A DNA stretch of 64,000 nucleotides from Sebastes aleutianus. Taxonomy: Eukaryota; Chordata; Actinopteri; Perciformes; Sebastidae. The translations under genes and the position numbers were made by a program. The notes under the pieces were generated by a model, which was not told where the DNA came from, did not search any database, and saw only the letters and a list, made by a program, of their open reading frames with translations. The stretch is taken from NCBI GenBank assembly GCA_916700875.1, contig CAKAKS010000032.1, positions 13,677,629 to 13,741,628 of the forward strand, in the 5' to 3' direction. Of the stretch, positions 13,701 to 24,582 are shown piece by piece. Numbering within the stretch: the stretch's first letter is position 1; each line of letters starts with the position of its first letter.

Positions 13701-15084
13701 CATTTAGCTACCATCCAGAGCATGATGCAATGAGTGTGCAGGTCGGAGGTTATCTTGATAAAGACCATGCTCAGGATCCACGGCCTCTGTATATTCAGTC
13801 AAATTAAATTAATATGAGATAATAGTCTCTGAACTGGACACATGCAAAATTATCTTCAGCAGAAAATGGCAATGTGCACAATCAGGTATCCAAAATATAA
13901 TTCTATATTCAATAGGTGTAGTAACAATGTCATAACAACAATGGCAACAGTGTGGGAGATGTGTGGTCCACTCTCCTTGTGCTTCCAGTCCACTGGAGGT
14001 GCCAGGGTATACCTCTATGGAGGAGCAGATGGTTCTCCTGCTTGTGCCCAACACTTCCTCTCTGTCGGAGCATCTCTCTGACAGATGGGCCCAGGATCCT
14101 GGACCAAGCTAATCTCCAGCACTCCTCCACTTAAAGGCACAGTGGAGTGCCTTGCTCTGAGTCTATACCTCCACCAGTCCCAGAGAAGCCAGTGATGGTG
14201 ATGATGATAACACATCAATACAGGCTCAATGCTTTAGGCACAGCTGAATGTGCATGTCAACAAATTGCTCCATTATTAGTTTAGATATACAAATGACAAG
14301 AAGCAGGAGTCTAACTTATATGTTAACCAGTATTGAAACAACACAGAAGAACAAAGGGTGGAAATGGAGAAAAAAAGGTGGAGCATTTTCTATGAAGTTG
14401 AAGGGATAAAAGCGACCACAGCTCAGGCTATTTGAGCACAGAGTGACAAGCTGTTTCCAACATCGGACTCACAATTTGCTGTCACTTTTGTCGATTTCAG
14501 CCAGCCAAAGCATGCAAATACAAAATGCCTCCTCCCTTTGCTTTACCGGGTCCTGACCACGTCTGCGCTTTGTAGGGAGCCAAAGTTGACATGTCGACAA
14601 TTCACACCAACTATAAAACGACTTTCAGGAATGTCAAGATGATATTTCCCCCCATGCTATGTATACCAAAGCCGAGCACGAAGGGAAATCTTTTAATTAT
14701 TCGGTGCAGCAGCAGCAAAAAGGCACGTTGTCGACAGTTTTCCAAATAAATTTACACCCCAGGAAAAAGACGACAGTGTCTTGTGTTGAATGCACAGCCT
14801 GTGTGGAGGAAAAGCTCCTCTCTAGTGCAGCACAGGCACATGTTAAAGACTACATGTTTTAAATCCTGTGAGAATAAAAAAGAAGTAGACGAGGCTACTT
14901 TGCCATGCAAGAAGTACACACAAATGATTTTAGACAGCTTGTTCTATCATATGCACACGGCTGAAAAACACATGCACGCACAGCCGGGTTTAATGTACAA
15001 GTTTGCAACAAAGTAATTGTTTAGAATTTACTAAAATTCTTTAATTACTTACGCTTTTAGTGGATTCTGAATGACAGCCGCCAT
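1791..15084 (-). CDS. dpf3: dpf3 (BAF45c), coding exons 1-5, 3' part beyond window
   Basis: D4/double-PHD-finger protein 3, a nuclear BAF (SWI/SNF) subunit that reads acetylated and methylated histone tails. Coding exons: 15053-15084, 7960-8120, 6484-6591, 2555-2685, 1791-1886. They join in phase to 176 residues. The start MAAVIQNPLKA is split from LGDQFYKDAIEQC by an intron with donor GTAAGT. The N-terminal Requiem/DPF domain follows (RLCAERSVRLPFLDSQTG, YTYPARCWRKKRR), then STTLEALLRGEG, which separates DPF3 from DPF1 and DPF2, and an acidic stretch before TPKRRHRGKGR. The C2H2 finger and tandem PHD fingers must lie left of base 1. Exon 2 uses the donor GTGGGT at 7959, chosen because only it keeps phase with exon 3. 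The upstream neighbour in the same orientation is zfyve1, as in human 14q24. Family knowledge: roles in heart and skeletal muscle. Identification is firm; untranslated ends are unknown. Confidence 0.93.
2783..3131. mobile_element. hAT-type MITE with 8-bp target duplication
   Basis: Starts TAGGGCTGTGTATTGGC and ends TTCACACCCCTA. It is flanked on both sides by the identical octamer AAATCCAC (2775-2782 and 3132-3139), the target-site length of hAT transposases. The 349-bp body has no transposase frame. Located in dpf3 intron 3. Confidence 0.8.
4080..4330. promoter_or_regulatory. Candidate muscle enhancer or internal promoter in dpf3 intron 3
   Basis: A GC-rich, non-repetitive block in an otherwise AT-rich intron. 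It contains a perfect MEF2 consensus (CTAAAAATAG, 4132-4141), a CAGCTG E-box (4268-4273) and a CArG-like/TATA-like CCATATAAGA (4285-4294). That combination is typical of muscle control regions, and dpf3 is a heart and muscle gene. The open frames across it resemble no known protein. Function is inferred from motifs only. Confidence 0.3.
4671..5335. mobile_element. hAT-like non-autonomous element carrying an rRNA-derived core
   Basis: Opens with TAGGGCTGTGCAATTAATTT, followed by an AT-rich arm, and closes with an AT-rich arm (AAATAATCGTGATTATGATA) that looks like the partner arm of the same family; the right terminal TAGGGC is decayed or missing. The centre (about 4850-5045) is GC-rich and derived from 28S rRNA. 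No transposase frame. Confidence 0.55.
4850..5045 (+). pseudogene. 28S rRNA D2-D3 fragment (pseudogene)
   Basis: Contains in order GGCCCGGGCTGAAGGTGTTA, CGCTTAGTGTTCGCTG, CTGTCCTCAGTGCGGCGATG and TCGGCAACCCACCTGGCCCG followed by TCTTGAAACACGG. These match, from memory, a conserved stretch of vertebrate 28S rRNA ending in the CCCGTCTTGAAACACGG core helix, in sense orientation. Several substitutions and gaps show it is not functional. It sits between AT-rich transposon arms. Apart from rRNA I see no other explanation for this GC island. Confidence 0.65.
5374..5863. mobile_element. MITE with AAGGCCCAGACAC termini
   Basis: Left end AAGGCCCAGACACCCC and right end GTGTCGGGGCCTT form imperfect terminal inverted repeats around about 490 bp rich in CGACG/CGTCG words. 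Flanking bases (TTA left, TGA right) give no clear target duplication, so the superfamily is open. Confidence 0.6.
6748..7095. mobile_element. hAT-like MITE (TAGGGCTGCAACTAAC family)
   Basis: Begins TAGGGCTGCAACTAAC, then GATTATTTTCTTGATTAATC, and ends in the inverted counterpart GACAACTAATCGATTAATTA TTGCAACT. A very common teleost repeat. It lies in dpf3 intron 2. A second, more decayed relative appears to occupy about 7140-7370. Confidence 0.65.
7409..7894. mobile_element. MITE with AAAGGCAGGGTTGGT termini
   Basis: Left terminus AAAGGCAGGGTTGGTGAT and right terminus ACCAACCCTACCTTT are inverted repeats. About 485 bp with no coding frame; it contains a T-homopolymer at 7787-7802. Located in dpf3 intron 2, ending 65 bases before exon 2. 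Confidence 0.7.
8233..8255. repeat. (ATGT)n microsatellite
   Basis: Five uninterrupted ATGT units in dpf3 intron 1. Confidence 0.85.
10193..10223. repeat. (TGTC)n microsatellite
   Basis: Six to seven TGTC units, with one TATC variant at the start. Confidence 0.88.
12558..13485. mobile_element. hAT-type element with internal duplication and nested insertion
   Basis: The outer element starts TAGGGCTGGGCGATATGG and ends CATATTGCCCAGCCCTA, with a perfect 8-bp target duplication ATACGTGA (12550-12557 and 13486-13493). An internal segment (AATAAATAGTCTA, then ATGAAATAACCACATGG onward) occurs twice, at about 12656-12840 and 13250-13415. Between the two copies lies a second element, 12918-13251, which runs from TAGGGCTGTCCCTAATA to GGGTCAGCCCTA and carries TTCGAAGCTTCG repeats. 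No transposase frame. Confidence 0.75.
12918..13251. mobile_element. Nested hAT-like MITE
   Basis: Starts TAGGGCTGTCCCTAATACC and ends GCATTTGGGTCAGCCCTA. The interior has repeated GAAGCTTCGAAGCTTCGAAG words. No flanking octamer duplication was found, unlike its host element. Confidence 0.55.
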
Positions 15085-15230
15085 TTTGCTACAATGTAAC
15101 GCAATATCGGCGTCTTGCAGTTCTGAGGGAAACCTAGAGGAACGGACCAATCAGAGAGCAGGGTGAAATCGTGGACCAATAGATGTGCAGCATACCAGGA
15201 TGGGGGCGTGGCTTCACAGGGGTAAACTGT
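15085..15230 (-). promoter_or_regulatory. dpf3 proximal promoter / 5' UTR (putative)
   Basis: Sequence immediately upstream of the dpf3 start codon. It holds two CCAAT boxes (15147-15151 and 15176-15180, read on the plus strand) and a GC/KLF-type box GGGGGCGTGGC at 15202-15212, with no TATA box at a sensible distance. This is the usual make-up of a broad, TATA-less promoter. The transcription start was not determined, so the split between promoter and 5' UTR is open. Confidence 0.4.
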
Positions 15231-17577
15231 CAAAATTATTTTAAAGGGTTTTCCCTTGTATTTATACACAACTGAATAACAGCACTTTTTTTTTTTAAAG
15301 AGCCCCTTACTGGAGATTGGATATCAAAGTGAAGTTCCCTCCTGTGACACCACACAATGCAAGTGTGCACAGAATATATATAAACATGGAAGCTCTTGTG
15401 TTTAATTATTTATTAAAATAATTATAAATCATTTATCATCATCAATAAGCACCGAGCAAATAATTTTCCCTCACTTTATCTGCAGTGTGGAAAAGCAAGG
15501 CTCATAATACACACAGGCGTGCACACGATCTATTCCTCCCACATACAGTACAAGTAAGTGGTTTGACACAAGGAGGTTTTTTAAACACACAAACACACAC
15601 TGAAGACATGGAGGCGATTCCAGATTATGTTTTTTTGACAGATGGGAGCTGATACAACTTTAATCTTATGCAAATCTTCCATTAATTTAGTATCCACACA
15701 GCATCGCTTTCAAGTTTTGTTTCCCACAGTTTTAAATGCATCAATCATTCCTGCTTGATTTGTAGTCTGGAGGTGAGAAGTGTTGATGATTGCATCTAAT
15801 ATAATCAGAAAAAAAAATATGGACATCACAAAATGCAAAAGGATATCTGAAGCAACAGACTGCACAAATTTGCATGGGAATGAACTCCGGTACACGTAAT
15901 CTGACATGATGTATTTCCTATTCTTTACTGTGCAATATTAGCACCTCAGAGGAGGGTGTGTGTGTGTGTGTGTGTGATGCAACATTCAGACAGATAAATC
16001 TATTTTGAGACAAGACAACAACATTTTCTCATCAGAACCAAGAAGTTCCACGTTGGGAGCAAAAGAAGAATTCACTTTATCTACAAAGCTTACAATCGAC
16101 AACAACCCTTTTTCCCCCCCACTCATTGTTAACAACAAAATACAAGCATATGTGTTAAAGGCATCACCTTGTGCTTTGTATGATATCCAGATGTAAAGCT
16201 CTCAGTCACTATATGGTTCAATATGTCATTGCCACATTCAAGCATCAATTTCTCTGTGTAATGCTTAAAGACGAAAACAATAGAGAAAAAAAACAATACT
16301 GGGAGGACGAGTGGTTCGCATACAGCTGCTAAAAAGTATATAAATATCCATACAGTAACTAGTGTCAAACAAAAAACAGAAAAAGAAAATACACAATATC
16401 AATAACGGATGAATAATAACGGAAAAAAACAAGCTGTGAAGAGCTAAAACACAACTAAAATGTGTTCACAGGAGTCTGCATCCTGTCAGTCTGTGCCTAC
16501 GGAGACGTGGAGGTGTGAGTGTAATATGTAAAAACTGGTTTGAAGACAAATTTGGATATTCTTCAATATCCATACAACCAAACAACTGTGAATATTTAGA
16601 AAAACAATTAAAATCAAGGTCAAGAAAACATGAAACATGAACATTTTATAACATGGACACACTAAATTGCCGTTTGGTAAAAGAGATAGTGAGGTTTATT
16701 CAGAGCCCATCCTCTGAACAAGTAAAAGGCCATGGATCTCTCAGACTGTCATGCAAGTCAGAGTGTTAATAAGCTTTTTTTTTTTTTTAAATCTTCAATA
16801 CATAAATAATTTTCAACGTTTCAAAATGTACACTCCTCTAACATATGTCTTCTTACAACCACAAATTACATGATAAAATATAAACATTATACCAGCACAG
16901 ACACAGTGACCTGAATGATTTTTGGCACACCAGATATCCACAATCTAGACCTACTGTGGTAGATTTCAGCTCAGACTACTTGATCATCTGGATATCTGGA
17001 TTTTTGGCCACGGTAAGCAACAGCCTATAACAGCTGAAAAAAAGGCTTAGTGCAAAAAACTAAAATGTTGCAATACAGCATGCAATGGAACCTGCAGTTA
17101 TACCTGCACGGATATAAAATATCTCCTTGCCATTACACGTGCGACATCAGAGAAAACAATGCTCAATAATATGAATCGCTGGAAACTAATCACACCAACC
17201 CCACAGGGTTCTCAACTAACTATTATTCTTTAAATGATACATTTTTTTTATATTTTCTGATAGTAGAAAAATAGCTCAACAGCCTTATTTAACGTAAAAT
17301 TAGGGACTTGTGTCAATCAAAATATTCACTCTGTGAATAATCAGAGTGGAAAAGCAGGTTTCACACTCAGTCAAGTAACTCACATGTTCTGGCTGTTCTA
17401 CAAAGGCCACAGGAACTCTGCTAAATGTCCTATATATGTATATATATGCCTAAATACTTCCTTTCCACAGATACAAGACAGAACCATTAGATTAACGGAG
17501 GTAAAGCAGTGACAGACTGCGAGCTGTAGTGAGTGAGTGGTTCTCTCCGGTGCTCTGAGGAAGGAAGGCCGTCCCTG
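15231..17577. other. dpf3-zfyve1 intergenic region and zfyve1 3' UTR
   Basis: No open frame resembles a known protein. The right part must hold the zfyve1 3' UTR. In human, DCAF4 lies between these two genes; no trace of it was seen in this 2.3 kb. Confidence 0.5.
15955..15976. repeat. (TG)n microsatellite
   Basis: Eleven TG units between dpf3 and zfyve1. Confidence 0.9.
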
Positions 17578-20500
17578 TTAAAGTTCTCCAGGTTTCTGGT
17601 TGCAGCTGGAGCACACACGCACCGGGTGGTCCCAGCCCCGGGACGGAACTGACCGGCGCTCCGGGGAGCAGTCGTCGCACACTCCTTGGCCACAGGCGCG
17701 GCAGTGGTGCTTGGACAGCTTGGCAGTGAAGTCGCGCTGGCAGTTGTGGCAGGACAGGATGTCCTGGTCAGGCACCCAGTAGGCAGGACGGGCGGCATCT
17801 TTCACGAGGCCTACGAGGTAACATAAATACACACACATACACAATGTCAGTGATAGTATAAGGTTTACATTTGCAAAACACTATAGTAAGTCACTTTAAA
17901 CTTTATAGTGCTGGCATTTAAAGGAACAGCTCGACCTTTTGGGAAATATACTTATTCGCTTTTGTGCTTGAGGAATTCAATAACACTAACACACATATAA
18001 AACTGTCTGATAGATTACCTTAGCACATACATCTAGCCTGGCTCTGTCCAAAGGATATTGTACACCTACACTATATGTACTGGTAAAGGGCACAGATGAA
18101 TAACCTGATTGATAACCTGATATACTGTTGATGATATCTACGTCTGTCCAAAGGTAACTAAGTCTGCCTACAAGAGCCGAAGCTCACTAATTAACACGTC
18201 ATATCTTGTTTAATCTGTACAAAAACGGAAGTGTAAAACCGACAAGTTGTGTTTTTACGAGGGGTTATGTCCTGGATATTTTCTTGGCAGGGAGCAACGA
18301 CTTCCTGGAATCTCTGCTGGTTGCCTGGCAACTGCTCCCGGGCCAAGAAATAGTCCAGCACGTAGGCTAACCTCCCCCAAAAATGTCCATTTCCCAAAAT
18401 GTTGAGCTATTCCTTTAATTTAGAGGTGCATTCACTTCCTCTAATCAAAATACTAGACTGTTGACCCTTCAATTCTCAGTTACCATTGCTTTACTTTAGC
18501 TTTATCCATGCTTATTTTTCCATGGAAACAAGATTTGAGTTTGGAAACTGTAAGTATTTTGTTGTGATTGGATCAGACCTTGCTCTGAGGTATTTTTGGG
18601 GCGGTGATGGATATGGAGAAGTTTTCAGCAGGATATCAGGTTATCAACACATATTCATCCAAGCCCTTTACCAGTCATTATACAGTAGGTCTACAGCCCT
18701 ATATACATTAATAGTCTTACTACTTTTGCTCTGGATGAGGGCTGTCCTCAACCAAAGAAATTCTTAGTTGACTGACACTTGATTTTGTTGACTAATCGAT
18801 TAGTTGATTTAATTGAATCTTTAAAACTGTAAAACTGAGTTTCTCCACAAAGAATCAAACAAAAGCACCACTTTAAATCTTTTGTTTACCAGAGATGTGC
18901 TCATAAGTTTCTTGGAAATACGTCATGAAAAAAGCATAAAACCGACTAATCGACTAAAGAAATCGTTGAATAATCGACTAAGTGGGGGCAGCCCTACTTT
19001 GGATTAAACAAATATTTTTTCCAAATATGTTAAGACGTGTGAAACAACAACCTGGAGGTAAAATAAGGGCAATGATTTTGTGGTGTGTATTTGAGTGAGT
19101 ACAGCATTTATTCATGCCAACTCTTTGAGAATTCTTCCCGTGCAGCAGAGCCAGTTTTCTCAATCTAAAACACATTTTGGATTATCTTGACAGAAAAGCG
19201 TCATTTTGGCTGTTATAAAAAAATGTTCTCCTCATAAACGCTGGACCAAAGTGCATGCCAGACATTTGTGCAGAGAGTGACTGATCCAAACTATTGCACA
19301 TGAGTCTATGCAAAATCTTTATGCATGTTGTGTCAGGAAACCTCAAAACATTTATATTATTGACTCAGTAAATGTGATTTTACAGCAGGGAGTCTCGTAA
19401 AAAGAAATGAATAAACAGGGTAACTGCTCATCTATTTCACCTTTGCACTAAGACAAAACTCTCAAACTGCAATGTTAAACATTAGGTAGCAGAGCACTCC
19501 TACATGGAAGCACTGACATGTCCTGAAGAGATTGTCAAAGGTAGTTTTAGGCTCTGTAGCGAGCGTGTGTGGGAGGATTTTAAATTTGTAGTCCATCAAC
19601 ATTTTTTATTGGCATGAATAAGTTACAGATAAATGCAAATTCAGTATTTGAACTTCTGCAGTAGAACACACAGAGCAGTTTGGGAATCAGTTGCCCCTGT
19701 GAGCTTTTGGTAATTTAACAGGCTCTATTACAACCAGGCCATTAGGGCATCTTACATTCCTTATAAGGCAGGCTTTGCTGGACTCCTGCATAACATCGTT
19801 GAGTGTTCAAACTAGAAACAACACTGCTTTTCTTTCTTACTGTAAATAAGCACGTTACGCCTCCGCCACTAGAGGGCACTGTATCCATTCACTCACATTT
19901 ACTGGGTCATTTATTCCTGTTACATAACAATCCTCTTTAGGTTTTGTTTTGGGCTCACACTCACCAAGTGGGATGTCAATAGCAGTGACCACAACCCCGA
20001 AGGTGTTGGTGACTGCTTCTCCAACCTTCCTGGCGAGGGTTCCACCTTCTTCCTCCTCGAGCTCTGCCTCAAGCGACTCTGCGGACAGAAAATACCTTTT
20101 CTCAAGCCAAAGAAACAGCTGTTACACAGCTGCATAACACACAAAAGAGCAAAGACTCGGAACATTTGACATTATTGAGAGTTGAGAGTTGATACGCGTA
20201 CCTGCGTATGAAGCTCTCTGCTCGAAGCAGACGTCACAGACTCTGACAGGGGCAAGACCCCAGCCTCTCTCAGGGACGGGCGCAGCTTTGGAAGAGCAGC
20301 CGTCGCAGAAGCCCTCCCCGCAGGCACGGCAGTGATGCTTGGTGTCGTTGTCCTGGAAGACTGTGTGACACTTATGGCACACCTTGTAAAAAAACAACAA
20401 CAAGAGAAGCTGTTATTGACCAAGTGCTACAGGAAAGAGGACACACTCGGAGTCTATCTATGTTTTTATCTTATGACCTGCAAACATATATTGTGTAACA

Positions 20501-23500
20501 GGCACAGAGCAGCACAGACAGTAAACATAGCTCTGGACACGAAAGTGTTGACTTGGCTGTTGGTGGCGGGTGGCAGCGGGTGGGGCTGTGTGTGTCACTC
20601 ACCAAGATGAGGGAGTTGGGTTTCCAGTAGGCTGGGGCGATCTGATCTGTCAGCCAGGAGGTGACGGCCTTGGCAGGCTTGACACTGAGCTCTGACACAG
20701 ACTGGGCCACTAGGTTGACTCCATCTAGGAGACGCTGCGCTGCATTGCTATTGTCCTTTAGAAAGCCATCCGACTGCAAAAAGCAGACAGGTTTTTACTA
20801 CATTAAGTAGATAAATGGTTACCTCTAGACATAAGTCTAGGTCTGTATGATTACAGACAATTAAAGGAATATAATCTACATCAGATAAATAAATCAAATA
20901 GCTTGTTTCTCTTACCCCTGGCCATACATGCTGGATCTCAGTGCGGACAACTGTATCCACAGGGTCCTGGTTCCCATACCAGTATTGACGGCTACGATAG
21001 ATCACTCCACAGCCGGGACATTCAATAACGTACCTTAACATACAGTAGACACATAAATGTTCTGTGAAAATGTAAAGGTAAATATCTGAGGTATTACTTG
21101 GGACTTGTATGCTAATGTGAATAGAAAAACTTGATTTGAGTTCAGAGTCTGGAGCTAAAAATTAGGCTCTGTAAAAGGTAACATAAGCCTAACCCAAGCT
21201 TTGTTACTCACCCAGACCAGGCGTATTTGGCGAGGCCCAACCATGGAGAGTCTGAGGAAGCTGAGGTCTTAGGGACAACAATCACTTCCTTTCCACCTTC
21301 ATAGCAAGCCTGAAATGATGTATCACACAATGACTTCAACTTCATACTCATCAGTCATGGAACAAGAGTAATTACCAGGGCCGCCCCTTCTTAGTCGATT
21401 AATCGACTAATCAGTCGTTTTGGTCTTAGCTGACTGAGATTTCTTTTCGTCGATTATTTGTTTTTTACGCATATGAGCACATCTCTGGTAAACACAAGAT
21501 TTAAAGTGGTGCTTTTGTGTTATTCTTTGTGGAGAAACTCAGTTTTACAGATCGGTTGATTAAATCAACTAACTTATTAGTCGACAAAATCGTATGAGTG
21601 TTAGTCGACTAAGAATTTCTTTGGTTGAGGACAGCCCTAGTAATTACACAGTCAATGGTATAGAGAGAAAGATTAGTTCTATCTAAGTGATATCGGTGAG
21701 CAACTGGACCTACCTTGCAGGTGTAAATGCGATTATCATACTGAAGAGAATAACGACAACGAAGCTTTGCCTCATGGCACCCTCCTTCTCCTAAGTGGTT
21801 CATGCTGTTCTTGCAGCCAGATCTGGGTTAAAAGTAAAATGTCAGAATGGTTAGCAATCTGAAAAGCAAGAGATTGAAGGAGAGATTATAATGGTTACAC
21901 ATTTTTTAAAAAGGAGGAAGGTACTGACCCACAGCTGAGGCACTGGCTGGAGCAGGTGAAGTACTCGTCAGGAAAGAAGCAGCTGTGGGCTACAAGCTCA
22001 CCTGCAATTTCCCCATTAAAGCGCTCGCTCAATGCCTGTGGGAGAATCAAGGACCAGCAGAAATTAGCTAGACCCAGACAAAACTAAGTGTTGCACCTCC
22101 TCTTCATACAGTATAGTATAGATGCATTTTTACAAACATTAACATGACAGGTATAAGCTTAAAACTTGAGCTGTGCTGATTTAAATACATCTTTACCTGA
22201 ATCAAGGAACCAGTTTATCAGCAAATTATGTATAAATTCAGTTCAGTGGCTTTACAACAACAACAATAACCAGCCAGTCTGAAGCAGGCAGGAAGCTTCA
22301 AACTATATACAGCCCTACCTGCAGGGCTTTGAAGATGACCACGGGGGTGCGTGGGGAACGGGTGGCGTTGTTATCCAGGAGCTGCTCCAGTTTATTCTGC
22401 AGGCCACGGAAGTCTGTCGGGGGGCTGAGAGTCTGGGTGCCCCAGTACTGGACAGAGCTGAAGGCCTCTGGGAAACGGGAAAGCTTCTTGAAACGCTCCA
22501 ACAGCAGCCGATCTACGGACTCAGACGCCTTATCTAAAACAAGACACAGATGGAGAGGTTCCAATAGATAATCCAGTAGCAATGACATCAGATACAACAC
22601 AACTCTTAAAATACTGTGCATCATCGTACCCATTAAGATATGTGAGAGAAAAATACTACGAATGTTGCAGAACCAGCCATCAGTCCAATAAAACACATGC
22701 TTAATAAACCTATGAGCAAACACATGTAGCTCACTCATTTAAATTACATCTGTTGTCCCGAGTCTTGAAGGCTAAAACAAGTGTTCCTTCATGTTTTAGC
22801 ACATTTAATACAAATCACTTTACACTCCAATGCCTACCATATTGCGAATGTGTTTTTTCTCCCTCATAAACAGTGACAACATTTAAATTGTAGTGAACTG
22901 CATGCCTTGGAAAATGGTTGACAGTAATTTAAAGTATGAGTTGTAGCAACTGGACTATAATTACAAGTTGACTACAGCTAAAAATATGTGACATTTTTGC
23001 AGTTTTCATTTTGGTCCAAAAAGTAGTGTTTCCACATTTCACAAAAAGTTGGAAAACAGATTATTACGTCCAGTGATGTAAAAGTCAGCTGTAGGCTAAT
23101 ATTTGCTAAACCTGTAATTATCTGCAAGGCTTAATTGTTAGTTTACTTTAAAGGCGCCGCCTCTCTTCCTTTATGGTGATGCAGACCTACAACACATTCG
23201 GGTGATGCAATCACAATGTATTGTTTTAATGGACATTTTCCAGTAAAATAATATGTAAAGCTTTGATTTGTTTAACAAATGTGTAGCAGATGAAGTAATA
23301 ACACTCCACGTATTACAAGTGGGACCTGAGTAACAAAAACGTTGAGATATTTTACCTGAACCAAGCAGCTTGGTGTGGACAGTTTCATGGAAGATGACCA
23401 CCGCAGGGCCCAAGGTGGACAGAGGGACATCCAGGCCACAGCGGGCCGTCGTGGCCTTCAGTTCCTTGGTGAAATGCTTCAAGTAAGCATCCGAGGCATC

Positions 23501-24460
23501 CCCGAGGAACTTGAAGAGGTCGTCGTGGAGACGGTCGGCATGGGTGCGGTAGATGATGAGGTCGGAGATGGCGAGCACCTTGAGCAAGAGACGGGTCCTC
23601 TGGCCCTGTTTGGAACTGTTCCCAAGCAGCCCCTCAGTGTCAATGACTACTATTTTACGGAAGGGGTCAAACGCCGCCCACACGCCCACCGTGCAGGACT
23701 CTTGTGTGGGAGAAGTCTTGAACACTTCCCTGCCCATGAAGAACGCGTGGTTCAGGGTGTGAGATTTGCCCTCTCCTGTGTTGCCAAAGATGGACACCAC
23801 CTTCAGCAGCTGGTCTGGGTTACAGCTCAGGCTCTTCACAAATGAAGATTCATCTTTTAGCTTGGGGAAAAACAAGAGTTTAGAAGTGAATGTTTGTTTG
23901 TCTAGGTATTTTGATTGTTCAATGACAAGTGTGACTTTTGCACAACTCACCTGCATTTCTTCATTCTCATCCACCAAGAGAAAACTGTAAATCTTCTCCA
24001 GAAGTTTTGCTCTTTGAGATTTGGTCTCATCGGCTATTTGGACAGCAGGCGGGACGGACGCCTGGACAGAGTTGACCTCTGCGGGTTTGGGTGGCGGAGG
24101 ATAAGATGTGAGCTGGTGTTTCTTCTTGTTGCCTCCACTGTGGGTGCGTTTCTGGCAGTCTTGGCACAAGTTAACTTTGCAGTTCTGGCAGCGGACCACA
24201 GCTCTATGGCGTTTGCCACTGTCTCCATTACCTCCTTTACAGTTGTCACAGTAAGGGACGTGCCCAGGTCCTATCTGAACCCGCTCATGGTTCTTCAGAC
24301 GCTCCTGACTGTGGAGCTCGAGCTCACAACGAACACACTGCAAGCTTCTGCATTCATCACACTCAAATGCAGCCTCCTCAGAGCCACCACAGGCATAACT
24401 CTCTTGACATATTAGGCTGGTATTGACTCCCTTTTCTGAAGATGAGCCATGCCCACTCAT
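17578..24460 (-). CDS. zfyve1: zfyve1 (DFCP1), complete, 11 coding exons
   Basis: Double FYVE-containing protein 1, a PI3P-binding ATPase of omegasomes (autophagosome formation sites on ER), Golgi and lipid droplets. Exons: 23951-24460, 23356-23860, 22319-22533, 21929-22035, 21714-21822, 21212-21309, 20916-21033, 20603-20773, 20202-20382, 19965-20078, 17578-17810; all join in phase to 786 residues (human 777). The N-terminus has Cys/His zinc-binding clusters (ECDECRSLQC, CQKRTHSGGNKKKH). The NTPase domain follows, with P-loop GNTGEGKSHTLNH and VIDTEGLLG. Two FYVE domains come last, each with the KHHCRACG basic signature and four CxxC pairs (near residues 600-660 and 715-780). The start MSGHGSSSEKG fits the human N-terminus. 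The ends of exons 5-10 were set by splice consensus. Identification is very secure. Confidence 0.96.
17917..18418. mobile_element. MITE with AAAGGAACAGCTCGAC termini
   Basis: Left terminus TTAAAGGAACAGCTCGACCTTTTGGGAAAT (given in part) pairs with right terminus ATTTCCCAAAATGTTGAGCTATTCCTTTAA read in reverse. About 500 bp in zfyve1 intron 10. Partial relatives are at 34500-34720 and 39464-39650. Confidence 0.7.
18737..18996 (+). mobile_element. hAT-like MITE, copy A, zfyve1 intron 10
   Basis: 260 bp, GAGGGCTGTCCTCAACC to GGGGGCAGCCCTA. Flanking octamers CTCTGGAT and CTTTGGAT (18729-18736, 18997-19004) are a target duplication with one mismatch. Same family as the copy at 21376-21639, but in the opposite orientation. 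Confidence 0.78.
21376..21639 (-). mobile_element. hAT-like MITE, copy B, zfyve1 intron 5
   Basis: 264 bp, CAGGGCCGCCCC to GGTTGAGGACAGCCCTA, flanked by the perfect octamer GTAATTAC (21368-21375 and 21640-21647). It fills most of the 404-bp intron between exons 5 and 6 and ends 66 bp from the exon 6 acceptor. Read in reverse it aligns along its whole length with copy A at roughly 80-85% by eye. Confidence 0.85.
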
Positions 24461-24582
24461 CGTTTCTTACAAGGTACACTTGAATACAGAAGCAGAGCTT
24501 ATTGGGAACAGCTTTGACAAACAGTACTAGCTATTTTCCAATAGCAGTTAATGGAAAATATACAACATGTGGGTAATACTGA

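Larger units (their letters stand above)
8121..15052. other. dpf3 intron 1
   Basis: A 6.9-kb intron. Recognised content is an ATGT microsatellite (8233-8255), a TGTC microsatellite (10193-10223) and a nested transposon (12558-13485). The stretches 8.4-9.5, 11.3-12.4 and 14.3-15.0 kb look single-copy and balanced in composition and could include conserved regulatory DNA, which cannot be judged without alignment. No exon was found. Confidence 0.6.

Noticed and set aside
1791..15084. dpf1 or dpf2 as the identity of the left-hand gene
   Set aside because: STTLEALLRGEG, the MAAVIQNPLKALGDQFYK start and the zfyve1 neighbour all point to dpf3.
23375..23845. 156-residue plus-strand frame opposite zfyve1 exon 2
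   Set aside because: Antisense shadow of the conserved NTPase exon; the minus-strand protein explains the sequence fully.
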